A stretch of 54,704 nucleotides of DNA from Actinomycetota bacterium (GTDB lineage: Bacteria; Actinomycetota; Acidimicrobiia; Acidimicrobiales; Ilumatobacteraceae). The notes under the pieces are model-generated. The model had not been told where the DNA came from. It did no database searches and worked only from the letters and a program-made list of their open reading frames with translations. The stretch spans positions 1 through 54,704 of the forward strand of contig JAPKZX010000064.1 in NCBI GenBank assembly GCA_026393575.1, given 5' to 3'. Made by a program: the position numbers and the translations under genes. This document shows positions 27,823 through 35,620 of this stretch, piece after piece. Numbering within the stretch: position 1 is the first letter of the stretch; every line of letters begins with the position of its first letter.

Positions 27823-28640
27823 AACTGACACAACTTTTTGAAGTCACGCCGCACGGCGGTGATGTTTTTGTAGGTGACGGTCACCCATACCCATGGGGCG
27901 GTCTCTATGGTGGCCACATTGTGACGCAAGCATTAAATGCAGCATCGCAAACAGTTGAAGGCGAATTCTTGCCGCATTCACTTCGTGCTTATTTCATTCG
28001 TCGTGGTGACAACACAGAGACAGTGCGTTATGAAGTCGATCGCATCCGTAACGGTCGCAGTTTCGTGACGCGTCGTGTTGTGGCGCGTCAAGCAAACGGT
28101 GCCATCTTGAATCTTGAAGCCAGTTACCAGGCGCCAGAGAATTCTCCAGAAGTAACTGTTGTGTCAACGCCGTCGAATATTCCGTTGCCAGATTCTTTAC
28201 CAGCAGCGGACACATGGTCTGAGTATTTCGAACAACGCGATATTCCCATGGACTTTGTGTCTGCAGATGGAAGAGATGGTGCTGGTCGTTTGATGGCGTG
28301 GTACCGCACAACAGAAGACTTCGGCAGTAATCAACTTCTACAACGATGTGCGTTGGCGTACTTGTCAGATGACTTGCCAACAGGTGCAGTTATTCGTGCA
28401 GTTCCTGAGTTGCGTGCAAAATGGAATACGGAGAACGCGTTTTTCTCTGCAAGCCTCGATCACACCATTTGGTTTCACAGAGATGTTGACGCAAGCCAAT
28501 GGCATTTGTACGAAATGAATTGCCATGCGTATCTCAATGGCAGAGGACTTGCATTCGGTTATGTGTTTGCACAAGACGGAACACACGTAGCAACAGTGGC
28601 GCAGGAAACTTTGGTACGACTTCGCAACGACGCGAAGTAA
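27819..28640 (+). CDS. tesB: Acyl-CoA thioesterase II
   Basis: The 273-residue double hot-dog thioesterase hydrolyses acyl-CoA to free fatty acid and CoA. TesB blocks include YGGHIVTQALNAA and LPHSLRAYFIRRGD, then the second-half segment LDHTIWFHRD with the catalytic Asp/His region and RGLAFGYVFAQDGTHVATVAQE. The GTG start overlaps the lipoprotein stop by four bases (GTGA), so the two are co-translated. It faces the tRNA cluster. Confidence 0.92.
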   Translation: MKLTQLFEVTPHGGDVFVGDGHPYPWGGLYGGHIVTQALNAASQTVEGEFLPHSLRAYFIRRGDNTETVRYEVDRIRNGRSFVTRRVVARQANGAILNLEASYQAPENSPEVTVVSTPSNIPLPDSLPAADTWSEYFEQRDIPMDFVSADGRDGAGRLMAWYRTTEDFGSNQLLQRCALAYLSDDLPTGAVIRAVPELRAKWNTENAFFSASLDHTIWFHRDVDASQWHLYEMNCHAYLNGRGLAFGYVFAQDGTHVATVAQETLVRLRNDAK

Positions 28641-28666
28641 AACAGTGCGCATACGCGCGACACAAA

Positions 28667-28742
28667 TGGTGGTCGAGACCGGCGTCGATCCGGTGACCCC
28701 ACGCTTTTCAGGCGTGTGCTCTGCCAACTGAGCTACTCGACC
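28667..28742 (-). tRNA. tRNA-Phe (GAA)
   Basis: A 76-base cloverleaf on the minus strand. The acceptor GGTCGAG pairs with CTCGACC. The anticodon stem CACGC/GCGTG has loop CTGAAAA (anticodon GAA). The T stem is ACCGG/CCGGT. The discriminator is A and CCA is encoded. Confidence 0.95.
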
Positions 28743-28748
28743 ATTGGC

Positions 28749-28768
28749 GATTCGGCCTAAGCCGAATC
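28749..28768 (-). repeat. Perfect hairpin between tRNA-Asp and tRNA-Phe
   Basis: An eight-base inverted repeat (GATTCGGC and GCCGAATC) has a four-base loop. It lies seven bases upstream of the tRNA-Phe gene, inside the probable tRNA precursor. It could be a processing element. There is no U-tract, so it is not a terminator. Confidence 0.6.
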
Positions 28769-28819
28769 TGGTGATGATGGCTATTGCCACCATCTCTATG
28801 ACGGTAATACCGCCAAAGA

Positions 28820-28896
28820 TGGCGGTCCCGACGGGACTCGAACCCGCGACCTCCGGCTTGACAGGCCGGCGTGAACTCCAGCTTCACCACGGGACC
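28820..28896 (-). tRNA. tRNA-Asp (GTC)
   Basis: A 77-base cloverleaf. The acceptor GGTCCCG pairs with CGGGACC. The anticodon stem CCGGC/GCCGG has loop CTGTCAA (anticodon GTC). The T loop is GGGTTCGAGTCCC. The discriminator is G and CCA is encoded. Confidence 0.95.
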
Positions 28897-28922
28897 TTGT
28901 GTTTGACCACAGGTCTATTTAG

Positions 28923-28995
28923 CACCCCCAACGGGATTCGAACCCGTGCCGCCACCTTGAAAGGGTGGTGTCCTAGGCCACTAGACGATGGGGGC
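28923..28995 (-). tRNA. tRNA-Glu (TTC)
   Basis: A 73-base cloverleaf. The acceptor GCCCCCA pairs with TGGGGGT (first pair G-U). The anticodon stem CCACC/GGTGG has loop CTTTCAA (anticodon TTC). The T arm is GGGTTCGAATCCC. The discriminator is G, and CCA is not encoded. It is the first gene of a Glu-Asp-Phe cluster. Confidence 0.95.
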
Positions 28996-29070
28996 TTGGA
29001 CGACTCCGGTTGAGAGCAATAAAACGCTATCAGCAGATACTTGACAATACGCCGTGGGACGAGTGTTCCC

Positions 29071-29550
29071 TCACTCTCCGGTCAAAGAAGATATGACCCA
29101 CTCCAAAAGCCATCCCAAATAGCCGTATAACTGCCATTGGCCGTAGAGCGGATCAGTCTCCTCTGGTTCATCGTCGTCTTCATTGACGTCGAGAAGGGTG
29201 CCAAGGATGAGCCGCAAGTTATTGAGAACCATCATGAAGGCACCCAGTTGATTCTCGGTCACGGGTGAATCGCTGCTCAACATCTCGCGCACCGTGGCAA
29301 TGGAGGCAGCACGCGATTGCGTCAACTCTTCGCGCATAAACCCTTGATACTCAGCGTCATGTTCTGGGTTCTCGTTGTACGCCGTTGGGTACAACCGGCG
29401 AAGGCGTTCATCGTCGGGACCACTGCTGAGCACGGTTTCCAGTTGCCCCACTAAATCGAGCATTGTCTCTCGCTCATGGTCTTGCAGATTGATGGTGAAG
29501 GTGCCGTCATCACGCACGATGATTGGCCCATCGGGGCGTTTACGTCTCAT
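29071..29550 (-). CDS. DUF2017 family protein
   Basis: The product is 159 residues. The ATG at 29550 gives [18 protein letters not shown] and overlaps the clpS TAA by one base, so the two are coupled. The middle (LRRLYPTAYNENPEHDAEYQGFMREEL) and the C-terminal helical part (ENQLGAFMMVLNNLRLILGTLLDV) match the actinobacterial DUF2017 family, which is usually next to clpS. Its function is unknown. An association with Clp proteolysis is suggested by the conserved neighbourhood only. Confidence 0.85.
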   Translation of the reverse strand: MRRKRPDGPIIVRDDGTFTINLQDHERETMLDLVGQLETVLSSGPDDERLRRLYPTAYNENPEHDAEYQGFMREELTQSRAASIATVREMLSSDSPVTENQLGAFMMVLNNLRLILGTLLDVNEDDDEPEETDPLYGQWQLYGYLGWLLEWVISSLTGE

Positions 29551-29867
29551 TAGTCCTGCTGCATCGTGGCCCAAAGACCATGTTCATGAAGTCGAAAGAC
29601 ATCCATTTCGGCGTGCTCGCGTGACCCCGTGGACACAACAGCTCGACCCTTTTCGTGGACGTCCAGCATCAACAGATCGGCTTTTTCCTTTGAGTATCCA
29701 AAGAGTTTTTGAAAGATGAAAGAGACGTACGACATGAGGTTGATGGGGTCATTCCACACGAGCACAATCCAGGGCGTATCGAGGTCGACAACTTCGTCGA
29801 CCTTCTCGGTGAGGTCAGGCTCGGCAATCTGGGATTGTGCGACTGTCGCAGATGTGGTGAATGACAC
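29550..29867 (-). CDS. clpS: ClpS adaptor protein
   Basis: The 105-residue adaptor delivers N-degron substrates to ClpA/ClpC. The core [22 protein letters not shown] has the Asn/Asp-containing substrate pocket, and [31 protein letters not shown] is typical. The product ends WATMQQD, nearly the same end as mycobacterial ClpS. The GTG at 29867 is chosen because it gives the usual length. A much longer frame runs on antisense to ctaB and is not credible. CAGAAT lies six bases upstream. The start is 55 bases from the divergent ctaB start. Confidence 0.9.
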   Translation of the reverse strand: MSFTTSATVAQSQIAEPDLTEKVDEVVDLDTPWIVLVWNDPINLMSYVSFIFQKLFGYSKEKADLLMLDVHEKGRAVVSTGSREHAEMDVFRLHEHGLWATMQQD

Positions 29868-29886
29868 GAGAACATTCTGCTGGGGA

Positions 29887-29916
29887 TTGGGCGTTATTGC
29901 TTGCTCAACATACGAT
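29887..29916 (+). promoter_or_regulatory. Promoter of ctaB
   Basis: TTGGGC (29887-29892), 18 bases, then TACGAT (29911-29916), followed by six bases and an in-frame GTG at 29923. This supports a leaderless start earlier than the ATG at 29944. Confidence 0.5.
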
Positions 29917-29922
29917 GTCAGG

Positions 29923-30858
29923 GTGCCCCTCAACGTCCGCCCCATGGTTCCTTCGCGTTTAGCGCGTCGTGGTGGCCATGAATCCGGCCGCGCCCCCACC
30001 AATGTTGTTGCTGGGTACATTGCGCTCACAAAGCCCAGAATTATTGAGCTTTTGTTGATTACCACGATTCCCACCATGGTTGTCGCTGCAGGTGCATGGC
30101 CCGGAGTGTGGCTCATGGTGGTCACTTTTGTAGGCGGGGCACTCGCTGCTGGTGGTGCCAATGCCATCAATATGTATGTGGATCGCGACATTGATGCACT
30201 GATGGAACGGACCAAGACGCGTCCACTTGTGACGGGGTTGATTTCTCCACGCAACGCACTAATTTTCGCTATTTCCCTTGAAATCATTGCGTTTGCCATT
30301 CTCTGGGCAGGGGCAAATTTCCTCTCGGCCTGCCTCGCTCTCTCGGCAACCCTGTTTTACGTCTTTGTGTACTCGCTGTGGCTAAAGCGCACCAGTAAGC
30401 AGAACATCGTCATCGGTGGGGCGGCTGGGGCCGTGCCCGTCTTGGTGGGCTGGGCTGCAGTGACGAATTCTCTTGCCTGGACGCCTTGGCTCCTTTTTCT
30501 CTTGATTTTCCTGTGGACACCCCCTCACTTTTGGGCCCTAGCGATTCGCCATAGCGAGGAATATCGGGCTGCCAATGTTCCGATGTTGCCTGTTGTTGTC
30601 GAGCCCAAAAAGGTCGTGGCAGCCATGATTCGCTACACGGTGGCTTTGGTGGCCTGCAGCATGGCGGTCATCCCCGTTGCAGATATGGGCTGGATCTATG
30701 GCGTCTCTGCCGGGGCCGTGGGCGCAGCCTTTTTATGGGGCACAATTGCACTAACTCGAGTCAATACCCCAGCCGCAGCAATGAAGCTGTTTTCGTTCTC
30801 CATCACGTATATCTCGGTCCTCTTTGTGGCCCTCACCGTGGACGTGCTGCTGCGTTAA
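29923..30858 (+). CDS. ctaB: Protoheme IX farnesyltransferase (heme O synthase)
   Basis: The 311-residue UbiA-family membrane prenyltransferase converts heme B to heme O, a precursor of heme A for the oxidase encoded downstream. The first Asp-rich motif [21 protein letters not shown] and the second [17 protein letters not shown] are seen, with about nine membrane helices. The GTG at 29923 is supported by TACGAT six bases upstream. The ATG at 29944 remains possible and loses only seven residues. It leads the cytochrome oxidase region. No ctaA (heme A synthase) is found in the window. Confidence 0.93.
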   Translation: MPLNVRPMVPSRLARRGGHESGRAPTNVVAGYIALTKPRIIELLLITTIPTMVVAAGAWPGVWLMVVTFVGGALAAGGANAINMYVDRDIDALMERTKTRPLVTGLISPRNALIFAISLEIIAFAILWAGANFLSACLALSATLFYVFVYSLWLKRTSKQNIVIGGAAGAVPVLVGWAAVTNSLAWTPWLLFLLIFLWTPPHFWALAIRHSEEYRAANVPMLPVVVEPKKVVAAMIRYTVALVACSMAVIPVADMGWIYGVSAGAVGAAFLWGTIALTRVNTPAAAMKLFSFSITYISVLFVALTVDVLLR

Positions 30859-30978
30859 ATGCGCAATTGCACTAAGTCTGACTTGGTGAGGGAGTTACTG
30901 ATACATAGGGGTCGGTGGTTAGTGTTGGAGTGTTACATCTAGGCGTACGCACCCCCACGGTTTGGAAAAATTGAAGGG
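30859..30978. other. Intergenic region before the oxidase operon
   Basis: These 120 bases lie between ctaB and the first oxidase paralogue. TAGTGT at 30920-30925 could be a -10 box giving a 5' leader of about 50-70 bases, but no matching -35 box is clear. No terminator with a U-tract is seen after ctaB. Confidence 0.3.
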
Positions 30979-32622
30979 GTGTCTCTGGGAGACCATCCGA
31001 AAATGACCACCATCGACAATCCAGTCGGCGCATCGACACAGGCACAGGGCTTCGGCTCTTCTTTTGTCATTGCCCTAGGCAAATGGATGACTAGCAGCGA
31101 CCATAAAAAGATTGGGCGACTATTCATCGGTTGCGCTTTATTCACTGCGGTATCTACATCAATCATCGGCGCAGTGTTCGGTCTCGAGCGCATGTCGCCG
31201 GCACAGATGGACATCTTCGACGGTGATGCAGCGATTCAGCTCATCTCGCTATATCGATTTGATCTTGTCTTGGGACTCCTTGCACCTCTCTTCTTGGGTA
31301 TTGCGTTAGCGATTGTTCCGCTTCAACTTGGTTCTCGCGCTATTGCATTCCCACGCCTTGCCCAACTCAGTTTCTGGTCATGGCTCTTTGGCGCACTCAT
31401 GGTCGCCATTGCAATCATTGGTAATGGTGGCCCAGGCGGTGGACAAGCCAATCTTGTAGACCTGTATCTCTTGGGCGTTGCGCTTGCTGCGACAGGCATC
31501 CTTGCCGGAAGTCTTTCTGTTGCAACAAGTGTTCTCACCGCGCGTGCTCCTGGCATGACATTGGACATCGTTCCTGCTTTTTCATGGGGTGCACTCGTAG
31601 GTTCAGTTGCATCGCTTCTCACGTTGCCGGTTGCAATCGGAACCATCATCTATTTGTATGTCGACAACACGCACGCCAAAGTTGCGTTTGGCGGCAGTAA
31701 GGCCATTGACGATCATCTCGGATGGGTCTTTGGCCAACCAATGACAATCGTGTTTATTGTCATTGCTCTTGGTGTGCTTGCCGATATTGCACCTGTGACT
31801 GCTGGTGTTCGTCAGCCACAACGCCCAGTTGTACTCGTAGGTCTTGGTCTCATCACTACAGCAGTGCTTGGTGCCGCAACACAATCAACGCACATGCTCG
31901 ACTGGTCGGGAAATACAAGCGACATCGTGAAGTCCGCAATTCCATTCCTTATTTTCAACGGTCTTCCACTTCTTGGAATTTTCGTTGTGATCGCGATCTC
32001 GCTGTTGTCACTGAAGTTTGGCTCGCCAAAAGTAAGTGGCGCCTTCGCACTCGCTTCATTAGGCGCGTTCATGATTCTCGTCGGCGCCGCTGGCAACTTC
32101 GTTGCGCACATTCAGCAAGCAAATCTTGCGGGAACTGCATTCAACGAAGGTGTCACTGTGTACTTCGCATTCGGTGGACTTCTTGTTGGCCTCGGAGCAT
32201 TAGCTCACTGGGCACCGAAATTGTGGGGCCGTGTTCTTGATGAAAAAGCACTTCTTGGACTTTCTGCGCTTGGACTTCTTGGCACCATCGCATCGTCGTT
32301 CCCTCTCTTCATCGCCGGCTTTGCAAACCAGCCAGTCGATGTAGTGAATGGTTTTGATTACGACGGTCCGATTGCGTTGTGGAATGGAATTGCTGGAATT
32401 GGCAACATTCTCATTCTTGTCACCGTTATTGGTTTTGTCGCTTTGTTGCTCGCAGCTATTCGTAATGGCGCGCAAGCGTCAGACGATCCATGGAATGGGC
32501 ATTCACTCGAATGGGCGATTCCTTCGCCTGCTCCGCTGAATAATTTTGAAGCACTTGCTCATGTAAATTCGAGCGAACCAGTTTTAGATGCAAAACCATC
32601 CGGTAAGGAGGTGACGGTATGA
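30979..32622 (+). CDS. Degenerate heme-copper oxidase subunit I paralogue lacking metal ligands
   Basis: The 547-residue protein has about 12 membrane helices and aligns with the genuine CtaD at 35621: SSDHKKIG, PLQLGSRAIAFPRL, LTARAPGMTLD and PKLWGRVLDEK are shared. The cofactor ligands are gone. The helix II heme a His (HATTMIF in CtaD) is Tyr92. The helix VI CuB His is Gln253 in FGQPMTI, with the gate Glu and crosslinked Tyr now Met255 and Ile257. The helix VII HH is TH (304-305). Both helix X His (HFH) are Val392 and Val394. It therefore cannot bind heme a, a3 and CuB in the known way. Residues are numbered from the GTG at 30979. The ATG at 31003 is an equally good start. It overlaps the next gene by four bases. 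It is probably a structural or regulatory membrane partner, with function unknown. Confidence 0.8.
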   Translation: MSLGDHPKMTTIDNPVGASTQAQGFGSSFVIALGKWMTSSDHKKIGRLFIGCALFTAVSTSIIGAVFGLERMSPAQMDIFDGDAAIQLISLYRFDLVLGLLAPLFLGIALAIVPLQLGSRAIAFPRLAQLSFWSWLFGALMVAIAIIGNGGPGGGQANLVDLYLLGVALAATGILAGSLSVATSVLTARAPGMTLDIVPAFSWGALVGSVASLLTLPVAIGTIIYLYVDNTHAKVAFGGSKAIDDHLGWVFGQPMTIVFIVIALGVLADIAPVTAGVRQPQRPVVLVGLGLITTAVLGAATQSTHMLDWSGNTSDIVKSAIPFLIFNGLPLLGIFVVIAISLLSLKFGSPKVSGAFALASLGAFMILVGAAGNFVAHIQQANLAGTAFNEGVTVYFAFGGLLVGLGALAHWAPKLWGRVLDEKALLGLSALGLLGTIASSFPLFIAGFANQPVDVVNGFDYDGPIALWNGIAGIGNILILVTVIGFVALLLAAIRNGAQASDDPWNGHSLEWAIPSPAPLNNFEALAHVNSSEPVLDAKPSGKEVTV

Positions 32623-33224
32623 CAATCGCACTACCCGCAGCACCACAGACCGCACCACGCCGTCAGATTTTTGTTGCAACTGCACTTGCATGTGCTTCAG
32701 CGTTCATGATCATTATTGGAATGGTCGCAATGTGGATGAAGTTCCGCGCTGGAGCACCTACGCGAGACTCCGCCGATGGCTTGTATGTCATCAAAGACTG
32801 GCTTCCTGCTTCCATCACTATTCCTGAAGTGGCAGCGAACGTCATGTTGATTACTTTCCCAGTTGTTGCGCTCATGGCGCAGTGGGCTTCGTACTCAGCA
32901 AAGCGTCGCGACTCTCAACACCGCTCATTGGCATTAGCAATTTGTGCGGTACTGGGTATTGCTGTTGTCAATGGTCAAGCAGCTATCTACGCACAAATGG
33001 AAATCGGATTGGCCGATGGTGCGTATCAGACCATGTTCTACGCAATCACTGGCGCAATGTTGCTGCTGGTCGTTGGTGGAATCGCATTTAGTTTTGTTGC
33101 GTTGTTCCGCTCCGTTGGTGGTCGTGAAGACGACACCGATGTTGTGAATTCACACGCGTTGTATTGGTACTTCCTCACGGCGGCATTCACCGTCTTGTGG
33201 TTCTTTGTGTACGTACAGAAGTAG
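32619..33224 (+). CDS. Degenerate oxidase subunit III paralogue
   Basis: The product is 201 residues with about five membrane helices. It resembles the genuine CtaE at 37602 in length, helix spacing and local motifs (YAITG for YSLTG, and ALYWYFLTAAFTVLWFFVY for GLYWHFVDIVWIIIFTLIY). The conserved HGVH of subunit III is replaced by hydrophobic residues (TGAMLLLVVGG), and the His in YWHF is Tyr. It is coupled to the upstream subunit I paralogue by a four-base overlap (ATGA) and has a good ribosome site (AAGGAGG). The parallel loss in both paralogues suggests one complex that no longer does oxygen chemistry. Assignment rests on weak similarity plus context. Confidence 0.65.
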   Translation: MTIALPAAPQTAPRRQIFVATALACASAFMIIIGMVAMWMKFRAGAPTRDSADGLYVIKDWLPASITIPEVAANVMLITFPVVALMAQWASYSAKRRDSQHRSLALAICAVLGIAVVNGQAAIYAQMEIGLADGAYQTMFYAITGAMLLLVVGGIAFSFVALFRSVGGREDDTDVVNSHALYWYFLTAAFTVLWFFVYVQK

Positions 33225-33230
33225 GTCGAC

Positions 33231-34355
33231 ATGTTTACTCCTAGCTCCAAATACTTCGTAGGTCTCACGGGCATAGCGCTCGTTTCGGCGATCTTGTACA
33301 TGTTCTTGATCAATCCTTCAGATCTCGGTGCGATTGCTCTCTTCGGAGTTGCGGCATCTTCAGCACTTGTTGCTGGGTTCACTTTGTTTACTCGCGACGG
33401 CGATGCGTTTACAGATGAAGAAGCTGTTGCTGCAGCTACGTATGCACCAGGTGGCTCCATCTGGCCAATCGTGTTTGCACTTGGTGCCGCTTTGGTACTT
33501 ACAGGTTTGGCAACTGTTCCAGTTGTATTCATCCTTGGTATCGGAGTGTTGTTTGGTGCCGGTCTTGAATGGACAATTCAGAACTGGTCACAACGTGCTT
33601 CTGCAGATACAGCGTTCAACAGTTTTGTTCGTGAACGTGCAATTGGTGCGCTTGAATACCCTGGTCTTGCAGCAGTTGGTCTTGCAATTATCGCGTACCT
33701 CTTCTCTCGCATTGTTCTCGCAGTCTCCAAAGAAGCTGGACCAATAATTTTCATCGTTGTTGCTGCGGCAATTTTGGTAGTCGGAATCTTGATTTCTCAG
33801 AAGCCGGCACTGCGCGGCAGAGTTACGGTTCTCATTTCCACAGCAGCAGTGATTGCGCTCGTAGTTGTCGGAGTCATCGCTGCATTGTCTGGCGAGCGTC
33901 ATGAACTTGCAGTGTCTTCCGAAGAGGATCACTACTCAGCCGAGCATCGTGAGTGTGAAGTTGCGGCCTCAGAGCATTACGACCATCTCGCCAACAATCA
34001 GGTTTCGTTGCGTTCTGCCGTGACCGCCACAATCTTTGTTGAAGACGGCAAATTACGTGCTCAAGCAATCGGCATCAAAAAAGACATCGACACCATCACT
34101 ATTCCTCGTTCATTGGGTACAACAGTGATATTCCGTAACCTCGACGAAACGGAGCACCGTCTTGTCGTCAACCTCGGCTCGCACACCGTTGCGGAAACCG
34201 GCGTGAAAGAAAAAGTTGGCACCTGCACCCAACTCACCGGCAAGAAGCAGGAACAAGCTCTCACTCTTACCATTCCAAAACCAGCCACTTCCGAAGAACC
34301 ATATTTCTTTGAGGTTCCTGGTATTGAAGGTGAAATCAAGTTGGTGGTGCCGTGA
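33231..34355 (+). CDS. CtaF-like membrane protein fused to cupredoxin-like domain
   Basis: The product is 374 residues. Residues 1-120 resemble actinobacterial cytochrome oxidase subunit IV (CtaF): two N-terminal helices, a polar loop, GGSIWPIVFALGAALVLTG and GIGVLFGAGLEWTIQNW. About three further helices (145-225) follow, then an exported domain of about 140 residues: TTVIFRNLDETEHRLVVNLGSH, a Cys in GTCTQL and an end FFEVPGIEGEIKLVVP, typical of a cupredoxin fold. His and Cys residues could bind copper, but the full type 1 set is not evident. It lies six bases after the subunit III paralogue, and its TGA overlaps the ctaC GTG. The fusion is unusual and the role unknown. Confidence 0.7.
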   Translation: MFTPSSKYFVGLTGIALVSAILYMFLINPSDLGAIALFGVAASSALVAGFTLFTRDGDAFTDEEAVAAATYAPGGSIWPIVFALGAALVLTGLATVPVVFILGIGVLFGAGLEWTIQNWSQRASADTAFNSFVRERAIGALEYPGLAAVGLAIIAYLFSRIVLAVSKEAGPIIFIVVAAAILVVGILISQKPALRGRVTVLISTAAVIALVVVGVIAALSGERHELAVSSEEDHYSAEHRECEVAASEHYDHLANNQVSLRSAVTATIFVEDGKLRAQAIGIKKDIDTITIPRSLGTTVIFRNLDETEHRLVVNLGSHTVAETGVKEKVGTCTQLTGKKQEQALTLTIPKPATSEEPYFFEVPGIEGEIKLVVP

Positions 34356-35608
34356 GTCACCACAATAATTCGCAGACAACGGAAAAGGCTATGGATACCG
34401 TGAACAACGTGAAGTCATCTCGTCGACGCATTAGTACAACTGTGGCTGGTCTTACTGGTTTGTTGTTCTTGGCCGGTTGTGCCACGAACGCCCCGCAAGA
34501 TACATGGCAAGCAAAAGGCCCCAACGCACAAAAAATTAGTGATCTCCAATGGATCGTGTTCCCAATCGCTGGTGTAGTTGGTGTTCTCGTACTGGCACTT
34601 GCCGGCTACATCATGTTTAAGTATCGCGACAAGGGTCAGCCAATTCCTACGCAAGGTCACGGCAAGCCAACTGCAGAAATCATTCTCACAATTGTTCCTG
34701 CACTGATCTTGACCGTTGTAGGTGTGTTCACATTCCGCGCCATTTTTGAACTTGCAAAAACTGAAGACACTGAGATGATCATCAACGTCACTGGTCAACA
34801 GTGGTGGTGGGAATATGACTATCCAGTTCAAACTGAACTTGGTATCAACACACCAATCATTTCGTCTGGCCAATTGGTTATGCCAGTAGGTACAAAAGTT
34901 TTGCTTCGTGAAACCAGCCGCGACGTTATTCACTCGTACTGGATTCCTGCTTTGAACGGCAAGAAGGACGCTGTTCCTGGTCGTATTCATTTGCTTCGTC
35001 TTGAAGCTGACAAGCCAGGTATTTTTGCCGGACAGTGCACAGAGTTCTGCGGTCTGTCTCATGCCAACATGCGCATGGAGGCAGTTGCCCTCTCTAAAGA
35101 AGATTTTGCGAAGTGGGTCGCTAGTCAACAGAAGGCGTATACATCGCCAGCCGATGGCACTCTGGCTAAAGAAGGCGAAACAGTCTTCTTGAACCAGTGC
35201 GTTCGTTGCCACCAAGTCAATGGTCTGAAGAAAGCCGACGGAACACCAGCGTTGGCCGCACCAGACGAGAACGTGTATTCCGGTGCTGCACCAAACCTTT
35301 CGCACCTCATGTCACGTAACACTTTCGCCGGCGCAATGTTTGACTTGCTTCGAAAGAGCTGTCGCGCAGATGTTTGGGATGCCACGTCAGAAGAATTCGG
35401 CGCAAAGTATTTGGCCGGAGTATCTGAGTCATGTCTCAATCAAACTGATCTTCGTGCATGGTTGCGTAATGCTCCTGCAATGAAGCCGATGTATGCAGAC
35501 CCCACCAAGTTGACGAAGACCGGTGGAAAATATCGTGGAATGCCAAATCTTGGTTTGACCGAGAATGACATTGACAAACTCGTTGCCTATCTGTTGACGT
35601 TGAAGTAA
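34352..35608 (+). CDS. ctaC: Cytochrome c oxidase subunit II with fused cytochrome c (caa3 type)
   Basis: The product is 418 residues from GTG. A signal segment ends in lipobox LAGC (Cys43). Two membrane helices follow, then the CuA domain with His194, Cys229, Glu231, Cys233, His237 and Met240 (GQCTEFCGLSHANM), and a C-terminal cytochrome c domain with CVRCH (283-287) and a distal Met near GMPNLG. It accepts electrons from cytochrome c or bc1 and passes them to heme a. The GTG overlaps the upstream stop. An ATG at 34391 would give a shorter, cleaner signal peptide and is a real alternative. ctaD follows after 12 bases. Confidence 0.95.
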   Translation: MSHHNNSQTTEKAMDTVNNVKSSRRRISTTVAGLTGLLFLAGCATNAPQDTWQAKGPNAQKISDLQWIVFPIAGVVGVLVLALAGYIMFKYRDKGQPIPTQGHGKPTAEIILTIVPALILTVVGVFTFRAIFELAKTEDTEMIINVTGQQWWWEYDYPVQTELGINTPIISSGQLVMPVGTKVLLRETSRDVIHSYWIPALNGKKDAVPGRIHLLRLEADKPGIFAGQCTEFCGLSHANMRMEAVALSKEDFAKWVASQQKAYTSPADGTLAKEGETVFLNQCVRCHQVNGLKKADGTPALAAPDENVYSGAAPNLSHLMSRNTFAGAMFDLLRKSCRADVWDATSEEFGAKYLAGVSESCLNQTDLRAWLRNAPAMKPMYADPTKLTKTGGKYRGMPNLGLTENDIDKLVAYLLTLK

Positions 35609-35620
35609 TCGGAGAAATTT

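Noticed and set aside
29868-30299. A long minus-strand extension of the clpS frame, antisense to ctaB
   Set aside because: ClpS has a standard length from the GTG at 29867, and the extension has no similarity to anything and mirrors the codon pattern of ctaB.
30861-30872. GC-rich palindrome after ctaB as a terminator
   Set aside because: The core GCAATTGC has no loop of useful size and no following T-run.
30979-32622. Subunit I paralogue considered as a pseudogene
   Set aside because: The frame is intact over 547 codons, helices and several structural motifs are conserved, and it is coupled by overlap to the next gene.
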